Source: Portibacter lacus
GTDB taxonomy: Bacteria > Bacteroidota > Bacteroidia > Chitinophagales > Saprospiraceae
NCBI RefSeq assembly: GCF_021533215.1
Contig: NZ_JAJNKA010000005.1
Coordinates: 186,001-250,000, forward strand
Direction of reading: 5' to 3'
Length of the DNA stretch: 64,000 nt
In this document: piece after piece, positions 45,253-52,853 of the stretch
How the letters are laid out: every line of letters begins with the position of its first letter
How positions within the stretch are numbered: position 1 is the stretch's first letter
Position numbers and translations under genes: made by a program
The notes under the pieces: model-generated
Databases searched by the model: none
What the model saw: only the letters and a program-made list of their open reading frames with translations
What the model was told of the DNA's origin: nothing

Positions 45253-46478
45253 AAAAATCTATTCAAGTCCGTCTATCCTTCATGATGTTTCTCGAATTTT
45301 TCATTTGGGGAGCATGGTTTGTTACTTTAGGGACATTTCTTGGTAACAATCTCAGTGCAAGTGGCGCAGAAACTGGGATGGCTTTTTCTACCCAATCGTG
45401 GGGTGCTATCATCGCACCTTTTATTATTGGACTAATTGCTGATCGATATATTAATGCTGAAAGGATACTTGGGATTTTGCACCTAATTGGAGCCGTTTTG
45501 ATGTATCAGATGTATCAAAGTACTGACTTTCAAACATTCTACCCGCTTGTCCTAGGCTATATGATTGCCTACATGCCTACATTGGCATTGGTCAATTCTG
45601 TTTCCTTTAATCAGATGACTGATCCTGCTAAGGAATTTTCATTTATTCGAGTCTGGGGAACGATAGGTTGGATTCTCGCTGGTCTATCTATTAGTTTTGT
45701 TTTTAACTGGGACACTTCAGAAAATATCAATCAAGGTTTGCTAAGAAATACATTTTTGATGACTGCAATTGCCTCTGCTGTCCTCGGAATCTATAGTTTT
45801 ACCTTACCGAAAACGCCTCCAAACATTGACAAAAAAGAGAAAGTAAGTGTTTCTACCTTACTAGGCCTCGATGCACTCAAACTATTAAAAGATAAGAACT
45901 TTCTGATTTTCTTTCTTTCTTCCATTTTGATCTGTATTCCATTGGCTTTTTACTATCAAAATACGAATCCATTTTTAGCTGAGATAGGCGTCGCTAATCC
46001 AACTGGAAAAATGGCCATCGGCCAAATATCCGAAGTAGCTTTTATGTTGCTATTGCCTCTATTCTTTAAGAAATTTGGATTCAAAGTGACCATTCTATTT
46101 GCGATGTTAGCATGGACGATAAGATATGCTTTATTTGCTTTTGGGGATGCAGGAGACCTTGCATTTATGCTCATCATCGGAATCGCTCTGCATGGAATAT
46201 GCTACGATTTCTTCTTTGTTGCGGGTCAAATTTACACCGATTCTAAAGCAGGAAAAAAATATAAAAGTGCTGCACAAGTTTTGATAACGCTCGCAACCTA
46301 TGGGATCGGAATGCTAATAGGATTTTGGGTGGCAGGGAAAATTTCAGATCACTACCTTACTGTAGATGGTACACACATTTGGCAGAGTATCTGGTTGTTT
46401 CCAGCGATGTTTGCAATAGTCGTTCTTATCATATTCGCTCTTTTGTTCAAAAATGAGAAGATCGAATATGTTGAATAG
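45249..46478 (+). CDS. MFS transporter, nucleoside:H+ symporter (NupG-like) type
   Basis: A 409-residue membrane protein with 12 predicted hydrophobic segments, opening RLSFMMFLEFFIWGAWFVTL and containing SFIRVWGTIGWILAGL, both typical of the NupG/XapB-like group widespread in Bacteroidota. Substrate may be a sugar or nucleoside; next to a mutarotase and a sugar isomerase, a sugar is plausible. TTG start coupled to the upstream stop. Confidence 0.8.
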   Translation: MKKSIQVRLSFMMFLEFFIWGAWFVTLGTFLGNNLSASGAETGMAFSTQSWGAIIAPFIIGLIADRYINAERILGILHLIGAVLMYQMYQSTDFQTFYPLVLGYMIAYMPTLALVNSVSFNQMTDPAKEFSFIRVWGTIGWILAGLSISFVFNWDTSENINQGLLRNTFLMTAIASAVLGIYSFTLPKTPPNIDKKEKVSVSTLLGLDALKLLKDKNFLIFFLSSILICIPLAFYYQNTNPFLAEIGVANPTGKMAIGQISEVAFMLLLPLFFKKFGFKVTILFAMLAWTIRYALFAFGDAGDLAFMLIIGIALHGICYDFFFVAGQIYTDSKAGKKYKSAAQVLITLATYGIGMLIGFWVAGKISDHYLTVDGTHIWQSIWLFPAMFAIVVLIIFALLFKNEKIEYVE

Positions 46479-46571
46479 TGACATAACAGCTCGCCTTTAT
46501 TATTGCAATAGATGATATTTATATTTTAAAATCTCCCTAAAAACAAAAAACTTAAGACTAAAAACTATCAT

Positions 46572-47624
46572 ATGAAAACAATTAAAGGACCAGCCATTTT
46601 TCTAGCCCAATTTATGGACGATGTTGCGCCATTTAATTCTTTAGATGGTTTATGTCAATGGGCAAGCGATCTAGGATATAAAGGTGTTCAGATTCCGACG
46701 GGCGAATCAAGGTTGATGAATCTTGACCTCGCTGCAGAAAGTCAGACCTATTGTGATGAATTAAAAGGTCGGATAAATAGCTATGGGCTTGAGATTACGG
46801 AGCTATCCACTCATCTTCAGGGCCAACTTGTTGCTGTTCATCCAGCATATGATTTAATGTTTGACAATTTTGCTCCTGATGATTGCAAGAAGAATCCGGC
46901 AAAAAGAACAGAATGGGCTATAGATCAAGTCAAAAAAGCTGCAATCGCTAGCCGACGACTTGGACTGAATGCACATGCTACCTTTTCTGGTGCGTTATTA
47001 TGGCATGCCGCGCATCCTTGGCCACAAAGACCAAAAGGATTGGTAGAAATGGGCTTCAAGGAACTAGCTAAAAGATGGACACCTATTCTTGATGTGTATA
47101 AGGAAAATGGAGTCGCTTGTTGTTATGAAATTCATCCAGGTGAAGATCTTCATGATGGTGTAACTTTTGAACGTTTCCTAGAAGCTACCGGAAACCATTC
47201 TGCTGTTAATATATTATACGATCCCAGCCACTTTATTCTTCAACAATTGGATTACATAGAATACATTGACCATTATCATGAATTTATTAAAGCCTTTCAT
47301 GTTAAAGATTCAGAATTCAATCCTACAGGTAAGAAAGGTGCATTTGGAGGATATTTAGATTGGGCAGATCGTGCTGGTCGATATCGTTCTCCTGGAGATG
47401 GGCAGATCGACTTTAAGACCATTTTTTCAAAGCTAACTCAATATGGTTGCGATGTGTGGGCAGTTATGGAATGGGAGTGCTGTATAAAGAGTCCAGAACA
47501 AGGTGCAAAAGAAGGAGCTCCGTTTATTCAGAGACATATTATTGAAGCTACGCAGAAGGTATTTGATGATTTTGCTGGTGGAGGATTTAGTGATGGGGAG
47601 ATGAGGGAGATGTTGGGGATTTGA
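46572..47624 (+). CDS. Sugar phosphate isomerase/epimerase (xylose-isomerase-like TIM barrel)
   Basis: A 350-residue TIM-barrel protein. Probable metal ligands are the Glu of CCYEIHPGEDLHDG, the Asp of ILYDPSHF, the His of AFHVKDSEF and the Glu of AVMEWECC, in the order expected for this family. The preceding 93-base gap has no clear promoter. Exact sugar unknown; likely works with the transporter and mutarotase just upstream. Confidence 0.85.
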   Translation: MKTIKGPAIFLAQFMDDVAPFNSLDGLCQWASDLGYKGVQIPTGESRLMNLDLAAESQTYCDELKGRINSYGLEITELSTHLQGQLVAVHPAYDLMFDNFAPDDCKKNPAKRTEWAIDQVKKAAIASRRLGLNAHATFSGALLWHAAHPWPQRPKGLVEMGFKELAKRWTPILDVYKENGVACCYEIHPGEDLHDGVTFERFLEATGNHSAVNILYDPSHFILQQLDYIEYIDHYHEFIKAFHVKDSEFNPTGKKGAFGGYLDWADRAGRYRSPGDGQIDFKTIFSKLTQYGCDVWAVMEWECCIKSPEQGAKEGAPFIQRHIIEATQKVFDDFAGGGFSDGEMREMLGI

Positions 47625-47643
47625 GACGTGGGTCGTGGATCGT

Positions 47644-47731
47644 GAGCTATGAGCTATGAGCTATGAGCTATGAGCTATGAGCTATGAGCTATGAGCTATG
47701 AGCTATGAGCTATGAGCTATGAGCTATGAGC
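47644..47731 (+). repeat. GAGCTAT heptamer tandem array, 12 perfect copies
   Basis: Twelve consecutive GAGCTAT units from 47644 to 47727, followed by GAGC. The perfect copies suggest recent slippage. The array ends 16 bases before the start codon of the four-helix-bundle gene. An inverted, degenerate version (GCTCAAA at 48124-48130 and 48145-48151) lies just after that gene. Units are seven bases without spacers, so this is not a CRISPR. Confidence 0.92.
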
Positions 47732-47747
47732 AAAAAATAAATATAAA

Positions 47748-48104
47748 ATGGGAAGAAGTTATAAAGATCTAATAGTTTGGCAAAAAGCACATATTTTTAC
47801 GCTAGAGATCTATAAAATTTCGAGTACTTTTCCAGATAATGAAAAATATGGGATAACCTCACAAGTAAGAAGAGCTGTAGTCTCTATAGAACTAAACATT
47901 GTAGAAGGAAAATCAAGAATGTCAGATAAAGAATTTAGACATTTCCTTCATATTTCGAGAGGTTCTAATCAAGAAGTCCATTGCATTTTAGAAATATGCA
48001 AAGACTTAAATTATATCACAAATGATAAATACGAAGTGCTTATTAAATTGTGCGATGAAATAAATAAAATGTTAAATGGTTTTATTAAAAAAATATCTCA
48101 ATAA
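47748..48104 (+). CDS. Four-helix-bundle protein (23S rRNA IVS-type), standalone copy
   Basis: A 118-residue protein of the family encoded in intervening sequences of 23S rRNA: YKDLIVWQKAHIFTLEIYK, QVRRAVVSIELNIVEGKSRM and a long amphipathic C-terminal helix. It shares the L-VWQ-A, FP-E-Y-IT-Q-RR, N-I-EG-SR and KE signature with the fused domain at 3772-4180. Members form pentameric bundles, and the diversity-generating-retroelement protein Avd has the same fold, but no reverse transcriptase is present. Its TAA is immediately followed by the manC ATG. Confidence 0.88.
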   Translation: MGRSYKDLIVWQKAHIFTLEIYKISSTFPDNEKYGITSQVRRAVVSIELNIVEGKSRMSDKEFRHFLHISRGSNQEVHCILEICKDLNYITNDKYEVLIKLCDEINKMLNGFIKKISQ

Positions 48105-49208
48105 ATGAATGTAAATGCTAACCGCTCAAAGCTAGCAGCTTCCAGCTCAAACTACATAGCCATCATGGCTGGTGGAATCGGTTCTCGTTTCTGGCCTTCT
48201 AGTACTGCAGACCATCCGAAGCAATTCCTGGATATTCTAGGAGTAGGTAAATCACTGATAAGATTAACATTTGAAAGGTGCTTACACTTGGTTCCTGTGG
48301 AAAACATTTTAATTGTAACCAATATTCGGTACAAACAATTAGTTCAAAATCACTTGCCCGAGCTTCCAGAAAGAAATATACTTTGTGAACCATCGATGAA
48401 TAATACTGCTCCGTGTGTGGCTTATACTGCTATGCATATCAAAGCACGTAACCCAGAAGCCGTCTTTGCGGTTCTCCCTTCAGATCATGTAATTTTAAAA
48501 GAGAAAGAGTATATAGATCGATTGTCTGAAGCATTTGACTTCGCTACGAATAATGAAGCTATTGTAACTTTAGGAATACAACCTACCCGTCCAGATACAG
48601 GATATGGCTATATAGAAACAGATAACAATGCTTCCCCTGATCAAGATGAATTAAAAGTAATCTCATTTAAGGAAAAACCTAATGTAGAAGTTGCTCAGCA
48701 ATACCTAGACGCTGGGAATTACTACTGGAATGCCGGAATGTTTGTCTGGAGTGTGAAAACGATCATCTCCGCTTATGAAAAATACGCTGGAGGAATATTG
48801 GAAACACTTTGTATTGATGATTCTAAATTTGGTACAGATGAAGAACAAGCTTACATTAACGAAGTCTATCCCAAAACGGAAAGCATTTCAGTAGATTATG
48901 CAATTTTGGAAAAGGCAGATAACACCTATACTTTGCCCGCTGATATAGGCTGGAGTGACTTAGGAACATGGAATAGTCTTTATTCATACTTAGAAAAAGA
49001 TCAAAACGAAAATATCGTTCAAGCGCATAAACATCATATTTCTGAAACTAAAAATACCTTGATACGTGCTCAAAATGAACGGACCATAGTCATAAAAGGC
49101 TTAGATAATTACATCGTTGTAGATGAGCCAGGAGCTTTGCTAATTTATCCTAAAGGTGACGAACAGGAAATTAAAGCGGTAGTGCAATCGCTTACAAAAC
49201 CTAATTAA
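48105..49208 (+). CDS. manC: Mannose-1-phosphate guanylyltransferase
   Basis: A 367-residue GDP-mannose pyrophosphorylase providing substrate for Gmd. Motifs YIAIMAGGIGSRFWPSS (nucleotide-binding loop), FAVLPSDHVI, YYWNAGMFVWS and GWSDLGTWNS. There is no PMI domain (short form). The first 14 residues (NVNANRSKLAASSS) are an extension encoded by the right-hand inverted repeat of the four-helix-bundle element; family members usually begin a few residues before the YIAIMAGG strand. The ATG directly follows the previous stop. Confidence 0.92.
   Translation: MNVNANRSKLAASSSNYIAIMAGGIGSRFWPSSTADHPKQFLDILGVGKSLIRLTFERCLHLVPVENILIVTNIRYKQLVQNHLPELPERNILCEPSMNNTAPCVAYTAMHIKARNPEAVFAVLPSDHVILKEKEYIDRLSEAFDFATNNEAIVTLGIQPTRPDTGYGYIETDNNASPDQDELKVISFKEKPNVEVAQQYLDAGNYYWNAGMFVWSVKTIISAYEKYAGGILETLCIDDSKFGTDEEQAYINEVYPKTESISVDYAILEKADNTYTLPADIGWSDLGTWNSLYSYLEKDQNENIVQAHKHHISETKNTLIRAQNERTIVIKGLDNYIVVDEPGALLIYPKGDEQEIKAVVQSLTKPN
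48124..48151 (-). repeat. Inverted, degenerate copy of the GAGC phrase inside the manC 5' end
   Basis: GCTCAAA at 48124-48130 and 48145-48151 flank AGCTAGCAGCTTCC-type sequence. On the minus strand they read TTTGAGC, one base from the TATGAGC frame of the upstream heptamer array. They encode part of the extra N-terminal residues of ManC. Confidence 0.55.
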
Positions 49209-49246
49209 CCATGCATTTTTCAATATGCACAATGAAAAATACATGG
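49209..49246 (+). terminator. Hairpin after manC, possible terminator
   Basis: CCATGCATTTTTCA (49209-49222) and TGAAAAATACATGG (49233-49246) form a 14-base stem with one mismatch and a 10-base loop, starting right after the manC stop. There is no T-run downstream, so a classical intrinsic terminator is uncertain; it may also be a repeat phrase. Confidence 0.4.
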
Positions 49247-49250
49247 TAAA

Positions 49251-49279
49251 TTGACAAAAACAATACTTAGAAGTATATA
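49251..49279 (+). promoter_or_regulatory. TTGACA-17-TATATA promoter-like sequence
   Basis: TTGACA at 49251-49256 and TATATA at 49274-49279 are separated by exactly 17 bases, immediately downstream of the hairpin and 50 bases before the GT4 start. This resembles the enterobacterial sigma-70 consensus more than the Bacteroidota TTTG/TAnnTTTG type, so its use by the host is uncertain. Confidence 0.3.
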
Positions 49280-49329
49280 TCCAAGATCAGAAATTAAGTT
49301 ATGGAACAAAAATTGTACTTTTAACTTAG

Positions 49330-50493
49330 ATGTCCAATAATAAGAAAATAGTTCTTGTCTCTAATACATCCTGGAGTCTATATAATTTCAGGCTTGGACT
49401 CATAAGAGCATTGAACAAAAAAGGCTACGAAGTAACAGTGGTTGCACCTCGAGATAGCTTCACTTCTAAGTTAATCGCAGAAGGTATTTTCTACAAGGAA
49501 ATTTACATAAAAAACTATAGTATTAATCCATTTGATGACTTGAAGATTATTCTTCAGCTTTCCAAGATCTATAAATCTGTCAAGCCAGGATTGATCTTTC
49601 ACTATACTATTAAACCTAACATTTACGGGAGCATCGCTGCGTTCACTCATAGAATTCCTTCTATTTCCGTAACAACTGGTCTCGGTCATCTATTTGAATT
49701 CAAGAATATTATTCTACGTTGGGTCACCCTTTTTCTATATCGAATTTCAGCATGGATGAGTAAGGAAATGTGGTTCCTTAATGAGAATGATCGTGATATT
49801 TTCGTTTACAAAAGAATTGTACGAGCTAAAAAGGCAAAGATCATTAAAGGCGAAGGAATTAATACGCTGTGGTTTTCACCAAGAAAGAATAAACATTTTA
49901 CTGGTATAAGTAGGTTTATATTTGCAGGGAGGCTGATTTGGGATAAGGGTATCAATGAATATGTGGAAGCTGCTAAGATCGTTAAAGATAAATATCCGAA
50001 TACGAGGTTTGAGATTATCGGGTTCATAGACCAATCCAACCCCAAAGCTGTTTCCTACCAACAACTTACAGATTGGCAAAAAGAAAAGAATATCAAATAT
50101 CTAGGAGAAACGACTGATATCCGTCCTTACCTAAATAAGGCATCATGTCTAGTTTTTCCATCTTACTATCGGGAAGGTATATCCAGAATCTTAATGGAAG
50201 CAGCAAGCATGGAAACACCAATAATTACAACAGATAATGTTGGGTGCCGTGATCTTGTGGATGATGGTGTAAATGGATATTTAGTTCAACCAAAATCTGT
50301 AGAAGACCTCGTCGAAAAGATTGAGAAATTTATCCATTTAGATCCCGAAGATAAATTTGTAATGGGGAAATTAGGCAGGAAGAAAATGGTGAAAAGTTTC
50401 GAAGAGAGCCTAATTATTACCGAATACCTCAAGTCGATAGCTAAGTATCTCCCTATTGATATAAAAAACGTTTCTAAACACGTCCATACTTAA
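49330..50493 (+). CDS. Glycosyltransferase family 4, last gene of the plus-strand locus
   Basis: A 387-residue GT-B enzyme: VLVSNTSWSLYNFRLGLIRAL, FHYTIKPNIYGSIAA and SVTTGLGHLFEFKN in the acceptor domain (pattern of PglA/CapM-type GT4 enzymes), RFIFAGRLIWDKGINEYVEA and FPSYYREGISRILMEAASM (E-x7-E type pocket) on the donor side. The gene has its own upstream gap and overlaps the convergent minus-strand gene by 20 bases at the 3' ends. Confidence 0.88.
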   Translation: MSNNKKIVLVSNTSWSLYNFRLGLIRALNKKGYEVTVVAPRDSFTSKLIAEGIFYKEIYIKNYSINPFDDLKIILQLSKIYKSVKPGLIFHYTIKPNIYGSIAAFTHRIPSISVTTGLGHLFEFKNIILRWVTLFLYRISAWMSKEMWFLNENDRDIFVYKRIVRAKKAKIIKGEGINTLWFSPRKNKHFTGISRFIFAGRLIWDKGINEYVEAAKIVKDKYPNTRFEIIGFIDQSNPKAVSYQQLTDWQKEKNIKYLGETTDIRPYLNKASCLVFPSYYREGISRILMEAASMETPIITTDNVGCRDLVDDGVNGYLVQPKSVEDLVEKIEKFIHLDPEDKFVMGKLGRKKMVKSFEESLIITEYLKSIAKYLPIDIKNVSKHVHT

Positions 50494-51778
50494 AATTCAA
50501 TTTGCTGACTCCTAATGCTGCAATCATGCAAATCAGAGGAATCACAGGCATTAAAAACCTTCCATTTCCCGCTGGCCCTGGTATAATCATAAAATAAAAA
50601 ATTATTAGAAGAATAATTGAACCACCACTCTGCCATTCTTTCTTCTTGAATTTTAAAATGCCCACTCCTGCCGCTAAAAGTGTAATCATCCAAATTAAAA
50701 TAAAAGGTAACATTACTACGTAGCCTATTTTAGTGTGATTAGAATAATGTTTAAAACCTGCCCAAAATCCTTCCTTATTTATCACTCCTAAAGTTCCTTT
50801 GTCTCCGGAACTCAACCCCCACTTCTCAGATAATAATGTTACTTCGGGTAAAAACATGTTTGGAATGCTTTTAAAATGAAGCCACGCATATTGTAGCTTA
50901 TTCGACCTTAGAATCTCTAACCCTTTTCTTCTACTTTCTTGTACATACGCATAATCGCCACCACATTCTGCTAACGGCTTGTGTTCCATTCCACTCATTA
51001 AGATCTCTCTTTGGTCATTTTCGTGCCTATTGTTGTTTCTAGATTCAATTGCATTGGCAAAAGTGAAATACAAGTTGTATTCTTGAATGGACGAAATGGA
51101 ATATAATCCGGTTAATGAATGATTTCGACTCATCCAAGTAAAAACAATTAATCCCCCAATCATGACCGTTGCTACTCCCCTTAGAATCTGTTTCATTGTA
51201 TTGTCCTTAATCGCCATAAAGCCAATTATTGGTAATAGGTAGAAAGCAATAGGTCGTATCGAAACTAACAATCCGTAGAGCACTGCCAATAACAAGAAAT
51301 CATATTTCTTATGAGCATTTATTCCAACATATACGGTCAATAACAAAACTAGGCTAAATACAGACTCGGTAATTGCCAAACCGGAATACGTTATCGCATG
51401 AGAGGATACTGAATAGAATAAAACAGCCAACAACCCAACTTTTCGATTAAAAAGAGACTTGCTTAGTAGAAATAAGAGCCAACAAATTAGCAAATCTATC
51501 AATACCTGGATTCCAATTATTATTCTTAAATCCTTACCAAATAATGATTGTACACTTGCTAAAAAATAAGGATAGCCTGGGGTAATAATGGTATTTTTAT
51601 AGAAAGGTTCTGTACTACAACTTGAGAATCCATTTCCTAGTGTAATATTCTCAGCTAACTTAAGATGGTAATAACTGTCATTGTGGATCGCTAAAGTATC
51701 ATCCTGGAATACTGGAATATTCATTAGCACTCTAAGAATAAGAGCCAGAAGTATTATATGCCACAATTTAAAGCGCAT
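50474..51778 (-). CDS. Membrane glycosyltransferase, GT39/ArnT-like (PMT family)
   Basis: A 434-residue membrane protein with about 10 hydrophobic segments. The first external loop has NDSYYHLKLAENITLGNGF, resembling the acidic acceptor/donor loop of GT-C enzymes, followed by PGYPYFLASVQSLFG. It probably uses a polyprenyl-phosphate sugar on the periplasmic side. It is the last gene of a four-gene minus-strand operon, overlapping its neighbour by 11 bases. Its 3' end overlaps the convergent GT4 gene. Confidence 0.72.
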   Translation of the reverse strand: MRFKLWHIILLALILRVLMNIPVFQDDTLAIHNDSYYHLKLAENITLGNGFSSCSTEPFYKNTIITPGYPYFLASVQSLFGKDLRIIIGIQVLIDLLICWLLFLLSKSLFNRKVGLLAVLFYSVSSHAITYSGLAITESVFSLVLLLTVYVGINAHKKYDFLLLAVLYGLLVSIRPIAFYLLPIIGFMAIKDNTMKQILRGVATVMIGGLIVFTWMSRNHSLTGLYSISSIQEYNLYFTFANAIESRNNNRHENDQREILMSGMEHKPLAECGGDYAYVQESRRKGLEILRSNKLQYAWLHFKSIPNMFLPEVTLLSEKWGLSSGDKGTLGVINKEGFWAGFKHYSNHTKIGYVVMLPFILIWMITLLAAGVGILKFKKKEWQSGGSIILLIIFYFMIIPGPAGNGRFLMPVIPLICMIAALGVSKLNFKYGRV

Positions 51779-52853
51779 CCACCACCTCTTTCATTTTCAC
51801 AGCCCAGTCCAAGTGCCTTTCTGCATAAACCATCATTCGTTCTTCTACACCCTTTGTACTTTCATAAAATTGTAACACCTGTCCTATATCTATCGGGCCA
51901 TCTCCAGGAAAATACTTCACAAAACCTAGCAGTTCCGGAAAGTCAATATCCTCACTACCAAGTATAAAAGGTAGTCCTCTGCTACAATAATCTCTATGCT
52001 TAAGCGAGGAATCCAGCATAACGCCCTTCCGTTGGATACCCAATGTTCCAATTCCTATATCCGCTTTGTCAAATGCACGATTAAGCGATTCACCAATCAA
52101 ATTATCTTCAAAGCTTACCCTATTTTCTAGACTCAACTCTTTCACAAGTTTAGTGAGATGATCTGATTCTGGACCCACACCAACAATAGTCAAATGAAGA
52201 TCTATTTCGCTTTCGGATACTCCATAAATGATCCGATCTAACCCATGCCAATACGCCCACTTTCCTACTGCTAGTAATTCTAATTTGTCGCTCCTCTCCT
52301 TTATTCTCAAAGGTGCTTTTGCCGTTATAATTCCGTTGGTACTATTAATGCATGGAATTCCCCATATTTCCTCTTCCTTTCCGTAATGAATCATTAAATC
52401 CACATACTTACTCAGCCGTTGCCTGTTTTTCTCATCTATCTTCAATAATAACTTCCCTCTAGCACCTTTCCATTCCTGTTCATACGGATAAGTAGGCATG
52501 TCAATAATAATCTTTATAGATGGACTGTGGCTCTTCAACATAGCAAACAATCGAATCATTCCTTCCATTACTAAATGAAATCGAAAAAGCACCAGGTCAT
52601 ACATCCCTGCATCAATTCTAGCTTTAATAACTTTGTAAAAAGTCCTTGCCTTAAATATGCCTCTCGAAACTGAATTCTTATTGAAAATACACAAGCAATT
52701 CTGATTCAAATACAATCCATTTTCACTGATGTAAATCACATCCACTTCATAACCGTTTTGTGTTAATCCATAAACATGTCCCTGCATTTTTTTGCTCACA
52801 CCTTGGTTCGCCAGATTCGAAATATCCACTCTGTAAATCACTAATGCTCTCAT
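51768..52853 (-). CDS. Glycosyltransferase family 4-like
   Basis: A 361-residue protein with GT-B character: VIYRVDISNLANQGVSKKMQ at the N-terminus (a loop contacting the acceptor), LELLAVGKWAYWHGLDRIIYG and LTIVGVGPESDHLTKLV for the donor domain, then IGIGTLGIQRKGV in place of the classical E-x7-E pocket. It shares a four-base overlap with the polysaccharide deacetylase upstream. Donor and acceptor unknown. Confidence 0.7.
   Translation of the reverse strand: MRALVIYRVDISNLANQGVSKKMQGHVYGLTQNGYEVDVIYISENGLYLNQNCLCIFNKNSVSRGIFKARTFYKVIKARIDAGMYDLVLFRFHLVMEGMIRLFAMLKSHSPSIKIIIDMPTYPYEQEWKGARGKLLLKIDEKNRQRLSKYVDLMIHYGKEEEIWGIPCINSTNGIITAKAPLRIKERSDKLELLAVGKWAYWHGLDRIIYGVSESEIDLHLTIVGVGPESDHLTKLVKELSLENRVSFEDNLIGESLNRAFDKADIGIGTLGIQRKGVMLDSSLKHRDYCSRGLPFILGSEDIDFPELLGFVKYFPGDGPIDIGQVLQFYESTKGVEERMMVYAERHLDWAVKMKEVVDAL

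Noticed and set aside
47644-47731. CRISPR array
   Set aside because: The units are seven bases in direct tandem with no spacers, and no cas genes are present.
3772-48104. Diversity-generating retroelement suggested by Avd-like four-helix-bundle proteins
   Set aside because: No reverse transcriptase, no template/variable repeat pair and no C-type lectin target were found in the window; the bundle proteins fit the IVS family better.
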